A stretch of DNA of 64,000 nt, from assembly GCA_030435675.1 (NCBI GenBank), contig CM059623.1, forward strand, positions 2,506,012 through 2,570,011. The letters run 5' to 3'. Within the stretch, counting starts at the first letter, position 1, and each line of letters begins with the position of its first letter. Positions 37,443 through 48,835 of this stretch are shown here, in pieces. Both the position numbers and the translations under genes were made by a program. The notes under the pieces were generated by a model, which was not told where the DNA came from, searched no databases, and saw only the letters and a list, made by a program, of their open reading frames with translations. The DNA comes from Steinernema hermaphroditum (Eukaryota > Nematoda > Chromadorea > Rhabditida > Steinernematidae).

Positions 37443-40405
37443 ATGCGCGCCTCGACACCGTTCCTCCTACTCCTGTTGTGCGTCGTCCATGGCGTCGGCC
37501 AACAGATCTGCCACGTCTGCTCCGGCGACTCTCCCCTCAACGGCGCCTACTGCAACAACGACAAAGTCTGCACGGGAACGTCATGCTCCATCAGTAGGCT
37601 ACCGTAATCCCGTATCCGCCGGGTACCGTATCTTTAGCTATCCAATTGAGCGGGGTGTGGACCGCGAACTGTTCGTCTACGCCAGTAGACGCGGCGAAGC
37701 CCTGCACCGTCGACATCGCCAACATGATGGCGAGCTGTCAGTGCGGTCAGGCGCTCTGCAACTCTCCCATGGAGATTCTGAAGACCATCCAGGGCTTCTT
37801 GCCAGCTTCGTTTAAGTATCGGCGATTACGGTAGCCAGGAGATACGAGCGAATTTTAGGAATTTCACTCCAAACATGCCCAATGCGCCTATCCCGTGCTT
37901 CGAATGTGGCAACGTCTACTCGCCGGGTGCCAGTGCGCTGTCTGTCTCCTGTAACGAGGCGTCTCTCTGTTGGGGATCGTACTGCGTCACCAGTAAGTGG
38001 GCGATGGATGGCAAAATAAAACAACACATAGAGCGGAGATCTCTCAGTCAGACAGAGACTGATAAATTACCAACTGGGAATAGTGCGTTGCGAGAATTGT
38101 AGTGTTGGTAAAATAGTGATAAGCTGTGACGGCGATTGGGTGTCTCAGGGTGGCCCAGGAGCTCTTTGAATGGATGTAGACCGCTAGACGAGAGTCACCC
38201 ACTGGAGGTGACCTTTGAAGATGAGCATTGTCGAACAGAGTCCATAATATTTGCAACTAGAGACGCGGGCTTCATCGAAGGCAGAGCGGGGGTTACGGTA
38301 GCCAGCACACCCCGGGGAAGACCACCCTCGACGACAGGTTTCATGGAGGGGAGTCCAATAGGTCCCGGCATCGAGACTCCTCCAAGAATTCCCGGGATTA
38401 CGGTGGCTGGCTTCAGGGATTGACCTTCAGGCAATATCGCACTCGGGATTACGGTAGGTAGTGGAGCAGACCCGGGCATCAACGTGCATGTATCATGAGG
38501 TTAGGCAATAGAGGTGGGGTTTTACAGTAGGGAGACCAGGGATTACGGTAGCTGGGAGGCCAACTTCGGAAGGCGGTATCATAGTTGATAGTCCGATGGA
38601 CCCAGGTATTACGGTAGGCGGTCTCATTGTGGCCATTATAACATCGGGCTTCATGGAGTTGAGTCCCGCGGGGATTACGGTAGGCGGATGACTTCCTTCA
38701 GAAATGGGCATTGCGGTCACTCCTTTGATTTTAATATCGTCCAAAATGACTCACAGACTATTTCAGAACGAGGCGAAAACCCCCATTCCTACTGTGGGAC
38801 TTCATGGGACGGTAGCGGCAACGAAGGATGCTTCTCAACGCCAAACAACGACGAAGTGTGCGTCTGCAAGCAGCCGATGTGTAACGTTCCCTACGCGAAG
38901 AGTTCTGGCGCCGTCCTTCCCGTCATAAAGCCTGGAACTCCCTTACCAGTCTTCGGAGCTACCGTAATCCCGGGAATCTCCGTGATACCTCCAGGAATGA
39001 CCACCATGAAGCCAGGTCTTCCTCCCGAGCTCCCTCTATCAAGCATGAAACCGGCTATCGGAATTTCTGAGCCATCTACTATGAAACTCCCTCCCGCTTC
39101 AGCGATGCCTGTGATTATCGCGCCTCCTGGCATGGCCACAACGCCTATTTCTACCGTAGTCTCTAGCCCTGCAGTGTCCACGATGAAACCGGGCCTGCCT
39201 GAAATCGTGATGTCTACGATAGGATCAGGTCCTCTCTCTGAGGGTGGTCTACTTACCCCGAGACCCGCTACCGTAATCCCAGGAAATCTAATGAGTATGG
39301 CACCCACACTCAAGCCCGAGTCATCCACACCAAAGTCCCCTTCTGGAGTAGTCCCTATCATCGCCCCTCCTGGAATGGCCACCATGTCTATCTCTGAAGG
39401 AAGTCCACCTACCGTAATCCCCGCGGGACTCAACTCCATGAAGCCCGATGTTATAATGGCCACAATGAGACCGCCTACCGTAATACCTGGGTCCATCGGA
39501 CTATCAACTATGAAACCGCCTTCCGAAGTTGGTCTCCCAGCTACCGTAATCCCTGGTCTCGCTACGGTAAAACCTCCGTCTCTTCTGCCGAACCTCATGA
39601 CCTTAAAAGCTGATATATTCACTTTGATACCCGGATCTGCTCCACTACCTACCGTAATCCCAAGTGGAATATTGCCTGAAGGTCAATCCCTAAAGCCAGC
39701 CACTGTAATCCCGGGAATTCTTGGAGGAGTCTCGATGCCGGGACCTATTGGACTCCCCTCCACGAAACCTGTCGTCGAGGGTGGTCTTCCTCCGCTGGCT
39801 ACCGTAATCCCCGGTCTGGCTTCTATGAGGCCCGCGTCTCTAGCATCAAATATTATGACCTCCCTACGCCCTGCGATGATACCTACTGTGATTTCTGGGC
39901 TGGGTACGGTAAAGTCGGGTACCGTATTCCCTTCTCTTCCCATTGGGATGAATCGCGGCTCATCGCTGAAACCGATGACCACTACAGAGAGCATCTACGA
40001 GTACTACGACTATGAATACACAGGTTGGGCTTGCCATGCACTTACCATAATCTGCAAACATGTTTAGATTTCCCAGTCCTTCCAAAAGCGACGTCGGGCA
40101 AACCTAACGTCCTCCCGATGACGACCACACGGCCGATGACTACAACCACGGCTATGGGAATGATGAGGTCTACCATGAGCCTGATGGGGGGTACTGTAGG
40201 CAGACCTGCGACAACGCTTCGCGTGGCATCGATGCCTATGGGTCTCACTCCGGCGACGGCGAGACCGATGACGACGACAACCGCTCCTAGCCCAATAGGC
40301 ACTAGTCGTAGTCCAACGGTGATGGCTACTGTACGTGGACCTATGGCTATGGGTACAACGGCACGTCATGGAACCACTCCACGTAAGATTGCGAAGGATT
40401 TCTGA
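37443..40405 (+). CDS. Secreted ET-module protein with long repetitive Pro/Thr stalk, 685 aa
   Basis: Five exons: 37443-37593, 37638-37815, 37859-37992, 38767-40023 and 40068-40405. A signal peptide (RASTPFLLLLLCVVHGVG) is followed by two to three eight-cysteine modules of the nematode ET-module/Ly6-like kind (CHVCSGDSPLNGAYC, CQCGQALCN, CFECGNVYSPGAS, CVCKQPMCN). Exon 4 then encodes about 360 residues of degenerate repeats built on ATVIPG and SMKP units, rich in Pro, Thr, Ser and Met, like a mucin stalk. A short Tyr/Asp-rich patch (YEYYDYEYT) and a Thr/Met-rich tail end the protein, with no transmembrane helix. Exon 3 is joined to exon 4 over a 774-nt intron that carries an inverted copy of the stalk sequence. 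Function is unknown; probably a cuticle or secreted surface protein. Confidence 0.7.
38240..38710 (-). repeat. Inverted copy of the stalk-repeat exon inside intron 3
   Basis: Read on the minus strand this segment translates almost the same as 39380-39868 on the plus strand (PPTVIPAGLNSMKPDVIMATM, LPEGQSLKPATVIPGILGG, MPGPIGLP). It is therefore an inverted duplicate of part of exon 4. It has stops and diverged ends, and no splice context of its own. Confidence 0.85.
39380..39868 (+). repeat. Right arm of the inverted repeat (part of exon 4)
   Basis: This part of the coding exon is the sense-strand partner of 38240-38710. The arms are close to 480 bp long, separated by roughly 670 bp, and match in long exact blocks such as CCCCGCGGGACTCAACTCC. 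Confidence 0.85.
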
Positions 40406-40834
40406 GAACAGCCAAAATTTAGCGACCTCCTTGGCCCAGAGACTAAAGGACATCCTGGTGGGCCAGCTTGGTTCGAAGAATGGTACTATAAGCCCGAGCG
40501 TCAAGGTTCCATGAAACCCAAAAACGCCATAAATTGTTTGCAAATCACGTGAAAAAGCGATCTGTCTAGACAAAGGTGCATAATATGTCTAGACCAAGAG
40601 ACGACAAAACAAGGCCGCCAGTGGCATATGCTTCCGTCCGCAAACTTGTCTAGTCAAATTCATATTCCTAGTTTAGACGGCTGCGATATAAGTCTAGACA
40701 GGATCTGCAGTCAGTATGTCTAACAAGGATCCTGAATTCATTAATAGATTAATAACTTAATAGCAAGGCTGTACAAAAGCGAAGAAGACAAAAGCGTTCG
40801 GAAATTAGGCACTGATGAAACGACAACGATATGG
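40406..40834. other. Short intergenic region between the ET-module gene and ARPC2
   Basis: Two convergent genes end here. GTCTAGAC motifs occur at about 40565, 40588 and 40693. No gene seen. Confidence 0.5.
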
Positions 40835-42145
40835 CTAGCTCTGGATGAACGCTCTTCCCGAGAAGGTCTTCTTTTCGGCGCGGACTTCAGGACGAGCACG
40901 ATTCAGGACCTTCAGGAAGTCGTTGGTCTTCGCGCGCATTCTGGAATGCATGTAGACCTAAAAATGACAGTGGGCAATCGAGCAGTAGACGACGACATTA
41001 CCTTGGAGCACTTGATATGGTAATGCAGGTAATCGCGGAACGTGTGGATTAGGTTGATCGTGTTGTCGCGCGTCTTCTTGTTAGTGTGCCGGGGAAAGAG
41101 AACTGAAACACAGGAGATATTTGGTTACATTGTGTTTGAACACCATTTCAGACATAGACAGAGGCGATAGCTCTCACACAGATAGTTTTACTCATCTAGC
41201 AGACAATCTAGACTAGAGATGCCCGGATACCCGAATCCGAAAGCTCCGGTCTAGTGTAGAGCAAACAAATAATATTTGCGTGATTATCCAGTCCTCCTCA
41301 TCTAGATAAAAAGCCCAACTTACCAAAAGTGATATATCCAACATTATCGCCAACTCGAGCTCCAGGCTGGTCCCTCAACTCCATCGGAGGTTCGCCAACG
41401 GAGTACAGTACCTGGGGAGCGGTCTGACTCGCTTTACGACCCTCGCGGAACTCCTGTAGGAACACTTTTCCGATAACGACGTCATCAGGGTCGCGGAAGA
41501 TCGTACTGAAGATGACAGTGACTCTGTCCGACTTCGCCTCAATGTACAAGGTCTCCTCGTCGCGATAGTTGATGACCGCTCGTTTCTGGCCTTCGGCCTG
41601 TCCCGACTCTTGGAACTCGAAGTACTTCTCGAAAACGGAAGCGAAACAGTTTCGTTTCAGATGCGACGCTTTTTCGACCAACTCCGCGTAGTCCGCTGGC
41701 AATGCTGCCAAATCATAGATGAGCGAAATGTTGTGCCCGTTCTCGGGTTGCGACGCCAAGTAGTCACCATAGGTGCGCCGTAGCAACTGAAACAGGCCAC
41801 TCTCAGTATCAGGAACAAGCCGAAATCCCCGCTTACGTCATCAGCGCCGTGCTCTTGCAGGTCTTTGTAGAACTTCAGCGAAATACTAAGCTGAAATAGA
41901 GTGTTGTAACGTAATATTCAAATGCGAATTACCATAATCTTGGTGCGATCACCGTTAGGATTCGAAATGTGATAGATGACGCCATCGAAGTCGGCGAAGC
42001 GCACGTCGACCACATCGGGCTTATTGCTGCAAAACGAAGAAGAATAATATAATTGAGTTGATTCAACTCACCCTTGAAGCGCGGACTTGAATTTCAGATC
42101 AAGGACTTCCGTGATGATTCTGTTGTTCTGCTCGAGGATGATCAT
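40835..42145 (-). CDS. arx-4: Arp2/3 complex subunit 2 (ARPC2, p34)
   Basis: The ATG at 42145 lies about 20 nt after a CTTCCTCAG acceptor; the gene ends at TAG 40835-40837 and has about six exons. Sequence agrees with ARPC2 from end to end: an N-terminal [27 protein letters not shown], the large exon 41786-41322 with [50 protein letters not shown] and GDNVGYITF, then [24 protein letters not shown] and [15 protein letters not shown] at the C-terminal end. ARPC2 is the scaffold of the Arp2/3 actin-nucleating complex and contacts the mother filament. The gene is complete and looks functional. Confidence 0.94.
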
Positions 42146-44716
42146 GGCTTCTGGTCTTCGGTACCTGAGGAAGATCTAATTAGTTGCAAAGGCTTTTGGG
42201 CGCACGTGTTAACGCCACGATAAACGTAAAAAGGTTGCAGCGTTAATGTCGAAAGTTCTGGACAAGCTTTTGCTGATCAGAAACTAACAGGACAGGCATT
42301 AATTGTGGAGCAGCCGGACCAGATGTTAGAGATGAGCCTACACCATATTACGTTTACGAATGACAGGTCTTCTCGAGCATGACGGTTATCGTCTTTTGCA
42401 GAAAGAAGCATAGTCAAATATATCAAATCATAGTATTCTTCAGTAGATAAGACGCTCGCCGGTTCTCATAACCTAAACAACATCGATTTCAACGTGCGCT
42501 GGTGTATCACAAAAGATATGCGGAATTCTCCGTCATATTCAATCGCATCAAGCTCAAAAACTCTCCCTAAAATGGAGCGCAGCGCAATTTCTGACGATCT
42601 CGGCAGATTTCCGTTCAAATCACACATTCCGCCGACATCGCGCACCTCCTCCATCCATCTTTCCGCCACCGAAACCTCGCCAATAAGTAGCTTAACGCAA
42701 AACGACGCGATGCGAGCGAGGAAACTCGAAGACATAAGTCGAAAATCGACCGATTCGGGCACGACTAACGCCGAGTCGATAAGGACGAGCCGGTGTGGGG
42801 CAATGTTTGAGAAGGACGCCTCCGCCAAATGAATCATTGTCACAAAACCTGCGACGGTTTGCTAGGCGCGCGAACTTGAGACGTTTATAATCGGAACAGG
42901 TCCTGGAGCGACGTTCGCTGTGCGGCGCGAACTGTCTCCTTGCGAGAGCGAGGGAGATGTCTCTTCGGATCTGTCTGTTCCTGCGGCTTTTGTCTGCGTG
43001 AATTTTGAATTCTGGGATCGGCGGTTTGTGGCCAGCTCGCTCGCCGGCTTCGGGAGTGGTTTGAGTTGTTCGCTCAAAGCGAAGATTTCCGAACTTCTTG
43101 TCATCCAATTGGATTTGCGGACGTTGCGCAGACGTCTGTTTCGTCTGTCATGTCCAAAGTGAGAGCTGCGTTTTTATTTTTGCGACTTACTGATCAGTGA
43201 CAATTTGCAAATGCTGTAAACGTCTAGTCTGTTGTATCCCGTCTCTGATGGGTTATTTTCGTGATTTGCGCGGATGCTTTGTGGTTGTTGTGCCATATCT
43301 GCTGCTATCAAGCTGTATTTCTGTGCTAAATTCATCCGAAACTTTTAGCATTGAATTTGCAGCGCATTTCTAAACAAGTCCACTCAACTATAAATTCTTA
43401 CACAAACGCCATCAGCGCGAACATCGGTCAAGGCCGCGTCATATCGGATTCTCGTTGATGTGCAAATTGACGAGCCGTCGACCATCTGTTGTACTTTATC
43501 AATCGGGCAAAATGCGCTACTGTTTACTGCTTTAAAGTGCTTTGCGGAATTCTCCCTCGGATTTATAAATACGAAATGAGCGCACGCCCTAGATGGCCAT
43601 TCGCTCTATTCGTCATCGCCGTCCCACCCACGGCTCATGTTGGCCCTGCCCGTTTTGTGCGCCGTTGAATAAGGCGTTGGTTTTTTTTTTCATTTAGCGC
43701 CAGTGGGCCAGCCAGCAAAGAGTGGAACACGATTTCTCTCTATATGTGTGTGTTTTCTTAGCCCTTCTCGAATATTCCGCGTCGCGTGCTTTGATGAGTG
43801 TGTCGCGCTTTCTAAGGGCCGTCGCCGATAATTCGCATTGGGACGATACTTTCGAAATGAGTAATTGCCTTCGGTCTCAGGGCACTCAAGGATGATGAGT
43901 CACTCTGGATGTGCCGTCGATACAAAATTAGCGATAATGAAGATGAATATCGCGGCAGTTTTTCTCGGAACTCCGAGGGGCAATGCTATTTGTCAAGAAG
44001 ACTGAAGTTTGCTGACTTTCTTCTGAGTTAAAGTGGAGCCGCAACGTATAGATAAGCATTAAGTGATTGATCTGTTTACGATGGATATGCCAAACCGTCG
44101 TTGTTTATGCATACCCCTTTCGTTCAGTGGTTCAGTTTTATGGGGAAAGGGAGGCAAATGGCTTAGGGATTGTTGCTAGGGCTACAAAGTGCATCCCGAA
44201 ATGTATGTGATGGTTTCCATGATCGTGCGCGAAATGAATGCAAATGTGAATGGGATTATCGTAACGCAAATGCGCTCAGCATGATGCTCGCGGTGATTCA
44301 GAGCGGACCCTAGAACTCGAATTCACAACTTTTGAGTGGAATATGAAATTTTAAAGTGGCAATGGCATGTGTTTGGCTCTTGTTTTTGTGGGGCAATTTT
44401 AAGATTACTTCTTGTTGTGTACTGCTTATGCCCAGAGACTCTGTGTTTACTTTTTGTGTATCCGCAAGCTATTGACATCGCCGCCCTCGTCGTCTTTTGA
44501 TGATGGCATCGGCAGAGGAACAGTCAAGAGCAAGTGCTCCGGACGGGATGCCCGGCGAGTGGGCGGGGCCATCGCTGATTGGTCGCTGTGGATTTTGACC
44601 GCCATTGGTGCGTGCAGCGACGCGGGCTTTAACGCGAAACGATCTTCCACTATTCCTGTCGTTTCAGGCGCAGGCTTAACGCGAAACGATCTAAAGATTT
44701 CCTGTGATTTCAGAAA
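42146..44716. other. 2.5-kb intergenic region upstream of the dynein light chain
   Basis: No supported gene. An ambiguous open frame at 42466-42843 (minus, 125 codons) and its shadow at 42494-42832 (plus) lack domains and splice context. The stretch 43560-44700 may contain untranslated first exons and promoter sequence for the downstream gene. Confidence 0.4.
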
Positions 44717-45037
<321 letters not shown>

Positions 45038-45655
45038 CCGATTTGCTTGAAAGTATATTTTAAGAATAAACACGTGTTGGTTCTGTTGTATGCAAGTTGT
45101 GAGTTGAAATAAAGCTCGGCGGGGTGTAATACCTGCGATCAGCCCTCAGAGAGGTATCCTGCGCACTCGAGTGTTTGCTGTTGCAAAGTGTAAACTGTCG
45201 GAGGATGTGTGCAGCGCAGCTGCTCGTCGGGTTTAGGTTAATTGGCGGATGACGATCTCAGGGTGTCTTTGTTGTCTACTAGACAGATGCATATGTCGTC
45301 TTCGGCACAGCTGAATAATTCTCTGGGAACTGGTCGGTGATAACAGACTAGACAGTTTGCGTTCGTCTAGACAAACGAGATTATCAGGCGGCGAGCAATT
45401 CGCGGAACAGACTGTCTTGAGTGGATATATCGATACACAGCGGCTACAATGGACCAGTCTACACCCACCATACAAACATTTCCATCACAGAGAATCAAAC
45501 GGAATCTTACAGATGCACATTTTAAAACTTTATGTGCCGAACGACTCATCACAACATAAATAGCATAAAGAGCCGACACAAATCGGCTTTCGTGATAAGA
45601 GAATTAGCAAAAAACTGAAAAATTCAACAAAGACACGGGGATGTTGGATCACTTT
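45038..45655. other. Convergent intergenic gap between LC8 and p23
   Basis: Contains two AATAAA-like sites for LC8 (near 45065 and 45110), CTAGAC motifs (45348, 45365) and no supported gene. Confidence 0.5.
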
Positions 45656-46247
45656 TCAAGGCTTCGCTGCTTCTTCGGAAGATTTTTCTTCGACTGACTC
45701 AAGGGGCGGCATGTCGTCCGCTTCCTCATCGGTGTCGTAGTCCAATTCCTCACCTCCTAAGTCGGGAAGGTCGCCACCGTCCTTGCCCATGGCACCCATA
45801 TTTCCGAGAATACTGGACATGTCGAAGTTGCCGGTGTCCATCTTGGAGATGTCCTCTTCATCATCAGCCTCGTCTTCATCCTTCCATTTGTTGAAGTCAA
45901 CCTTCACCCACGCGCACTAAAATAGCCGATGGCTATTAATGGTTCACAAAATGACGGCATACTTTTCCTTTGGCGCTGGTCAATCTAGGCCACCACTGGG
46001 GATTCTTTTTGTCGATCACCATTTCCAATTGACGGGCAGTGGGAATTTTGCGCAGGCTGTCGGCGTCGAGCTCTTCGAACAGTTCGAGCGAGGCTTCGTA
46101 TTGTTGAGACCCGGCAGAGTTTGTTCCCTTGACGTGGAAAGTTTTGCCATTGAAGGAGAGATCTTCAAGCTTCAGGTCTTCGACAGCCACGGTGAGCAGT
46201 AGGGTCTTCTCACGCTGGGCCCACAAGATCTGGGGATGGAGACTCAT
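45656..46247 (-). CDS. daf-41: p23 HSP90 co-chaperone (PTGES3)
   Basis: Two coding exons: 46247-45965 and 45914-45656; the ATG at 46247 follows CATTTCAG by 11 nt. The CS domain reads LHPQILWAQREKTLLLTV, LSFNGKTFHVKG, QYEASLELFEELDADS and KKNPQWWPRLTSAKGK, then CAWVKVDFNKWKDEDE, all typical of p23. The acidic tail (DYDTDEEADDMPPLE) is the flexible region needed for client release. p23 stabilises the closed, ATP-bound HSP90-client complex in the cytosol. The C. elegans orthologue daf-41 lies, as I recall, on the same cosmid as clk-1 and toc-1. Confidence 0.95.
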
Positions 46248-48152
46248 GTTGTAGTTTCTGAAATGGATTGGAAAATTAAATAATCGTCAAGTGTCGCGCA
46301 TTAAAACGGACACGTTAAATATTACGTTTAGACAAGGAATAGCTAAGCAATGTCATAAAGGACCAAATTCACTCGGAGATAGCAAGCATGAATCACAGAA
46401 CAAATGTAGGCAAATTGAAAGCCAGCCGCGAAGTGAGCGAGAGCGCAGGACAAAAGCTTAACTAATATAAAAAGCGCGAAATTCCAAAGTTTTTTGAAAC
46501 AATCGTTACAGGACAAAACGATCAAAATCAAATTAAGAACTGAATGGACCAACGTTCACCCCACAAACCCAAAACTTTGTAGCGGCTTAAAATCGAACCG
46601 AATAGACAATTTAACAACGAAATCCATCCTTCTTGTTTCACACTGTTCTAGTCTTCGACCTGAAGAGAAAGGCGAGGAACTCAAAACCGACATAAATCAA
46701 TAATGCAGCAGATTTCCGATATGATGCTAATGGTCACCAACGCGATCGCGCAATATTGAGCTGCTAAAAGATCGAACGTTTAGAGAAGTCATGATTTACA
46801 GCGCGCTACTTTCAAAATGTGATAAACACTGAGCTGTCATAGTGAGAAAAAACGCGTCAACAACGAACGGAAAAAAACGTTCAGCGTTTCAAAAATCGAT
46901 CGATTCAATTAAGCGCGCCAAAAACACAAAACGACCAATCTCTGCGATCTCAAAGGGCGAATTGTTTCCATTGAGACAGAGTGCATTGATGTGCAGAATG
47001 TTCTCGAAGGTTCTGCAAATTCTGTCTCATTCAAGAGAGCGGTCAAGCTGGCAACGCGCACGGACGGTGTCCCGAAACAGAGAACGTTCTCGAAGTACTC
47101 AAAATAGAAAGGCAGGTGCAACCTGACAAAATCATACGAATCGATAAATCGGTGCTGCCACCGGGATTCACTCTAAAGTCGTTACTGAAAAAGGTCGAAC
47201 TTTTGGAAAGTCGTAATTCACAACGCGCTGCTTCCGGCATCCAGCGAACGAAAACGTGGTCACTATTTCAAAATCTATCGATTCAGTGCAAAACTACACA
47301 CGACCGATCTCTGGGATCTCAAAGGGCAAAATGATTCCATTCGGACAGAGTGCATTGATTTGCAGAATGTTCTCGAAGGTTCTGTCTAGCTTTTTCACAC
47401 TTTCGAGACGCTAGCGATGCGAGAGCGGTCGAATCTGTTGTCCCATCCACGGTGACCACATGCTAAAACGCTAATATTTCAAAACGCGCCGCCAACCTGC
47501 GAATGCAATCACACTAATGACACGATGCCAAGGTATCGAGCATCGCGCGGGATTTAGCGACCTCGGCCCCAGTTTGGCACTCACCACGATTAATTAATTA
47601 GCACGCTAGCGTCTAAGTGCCCGCCTTGGGCAACGATGCGCATTACCGGATTGGACAATCGATTTGCGCGCCACTGGGTAAACACAAGCGTCGAGGCGAA
47701 GATGGCGACTCGAGCTTTTACAAACGGCGACGGCGGGGTGCGTACAGTGAGTGATAATGTGCCGACGCTGTTTTAGCAGAAAACCCGACAAGAAACTCGA
47801 TGGAGCCGAGGCGTTGCTCGGCCGAGTCGATTTTTCTCGAATTTGCTACGGTATGTAGCGTCTCACGAGGAGTGTTTCGACGAGGGAAATTCGAATTGGC
47901 CGGGAGGAGAGCAAAATTGCCCATAGTAGATGGAAGTTATGAGTGAAAAAACCGAAAGCCGAGAAGAAAGGTGAAGTGTTCAATGGTTAGTTACAGTGCC
48001 ACGGATACGGTGCCCATTTGCTCTGGAGATTACGAGCAGACCGAGTTCCAAAAGGCTCATTTCGACTGGTTTATCAACCACTAGAGCTCGTAGAATTAAA
48101 AATCTCTATTTATTATCAGTGATAACGAACAAACATAAGGACAACAGATCCA
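46248..48152. other. Intergenic region with a diverged direct repeat
   Basis: AT-rich upstream flank of p23 (46248-46870), followed by two related blocks (about 46875-47035 and 47255-47395). Between and after them are short, domainless open frames. Nothing was found that looks like a gene. Confidence 0.5.
46875..47395 (+). repeat. Two copies of a diverged roughly 150-bp direct repeat
   Basis: Copy 1 (about 46890-47030) and copy 2 (about 47262-47395) share CAGAGTGCATTGAT, TGCAGAATGTTCTCGAAGGTTCTG, GGATCTCAAAGGGC-like and ATCGATTCA blocks. Copies differ by substitutions and small gaps. No coding function is seen. Confidence 0.75.
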
Positions 48153-48464
48153 TTAGAACACCAGTGTATGGTTGTTGACTAGCAGTACTGCAACTTTGGA
48201 CCCGGCTTCGAAACAGTACAAGTATTCGTCATGATAGATAGCACAATAAATTGACCAGACGAAAACTAGAAATAGGACTAGGGCGCAGATGGAACGCGCC
48301 AGGCGATTCTTCGTGCATACGAAGAAGCCTCGGAGGACAGAAAGTAGAGTTCCTGCCAATCCGATCAAGTCGAGGACGTGGTAGTTGGGCGGAGAAGGTT
48401 TCCGGGCATTGGGCTTAGCAGCATCGGGCGGATCTGGTTCCAGAGGAGGAGACATCGGGGACAA
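48153..48464 (-). CDS. Small two-TM protein, 103 aa, unknown
   Basis: A single open frame on the minus strand from ATG 48464 to TAG 48153. The first 30 residues are Pro/Lys-rich (SPPLEPDPPDAAKPNARKPS). Two hydrophobic helices follow (VLDLIGLAGTLLSVLRGFFV and SICALVLFLVFVWSIYCAIY), and the tail is EAGSKVAVLLVNNHTLVF. A TATATAACC box lies 70 bp upstream of the ATG. The first 10 codons and the promoter are copied in inverted orientation at 48716-48835. I do not recognise the family. The frame may be a real small membrane protein. Confidence 0.5.
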   Translation of the reverse strand: MSPMSPPLEPDPPDAAKPNARKPSPPNYHVLDLIGLAGTLLSVLRGFFVCTKNRLARSICALVLFLVFVWSIYCAIYHDEYLYCFEAGSKVAVLLVNNHTLVF

Positions 48465-48835
48465 ATTTTTTTTCTTTCTTCTTTCCTTCTTCCTCTCACT
48501 TCTTTTCTTTCGATAAGAAGGCGAATCTCGCGGTTATATACTCCGGGATGGGGGCGGGTTCTCGGAGAGGTTCGGAACGGTTCGCGAAGAATTTCGAAAA
48601 CACATTAAAAAAACACATTGCTTCGAAATTCTTCGAGACGCTTCGAGACATTTTTTCGAGACGCAAGTGCAATCGCCTTGGTGTCGCCAACCGTTCCGAA
48701 CGTCTTCGAGAACCCGCCCCATCCCGGTGTATATAACCGCGAGATTCACCTTCTTATCAAAAAAAAAAGAAGTGAGAAAAAGAAAGGAAAAAAATTGTCC
48801 CCGATGTCTCCTTCTCTGGAACCAGATACCTGATA
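48410..48835. repeat. Long inverted repeat holding a mirrored promoter
   Basis: Left arm 48410-48600 and right arm about 48690-48835 are reverse-complementary over most of their length. Shared blocks include GGTTCGGAACGGTT, GGGGCGGGTTCTCG, TATATAACCGCGAGATTC and GTCCCCGATGTCTCC. The right arm contains the ATG of the mirrored gene, but its frame stops after nine codons (MSPSLEPDT). Confidence 0.85.

Noticed and set aside
38195..38744. Minus-strand open frames that read like a stalk protein
   Set aside because: They are the inverted copy of the exon 4 repeat, within intron 3 of the plus-strand gene, not a separate gene.
42466..42843. 125-codon minus-strand frame upstream of LC8
   Set aside because: No domain, no introns matching neighbours, and a similar-length opposite-strand frame overlaps it.
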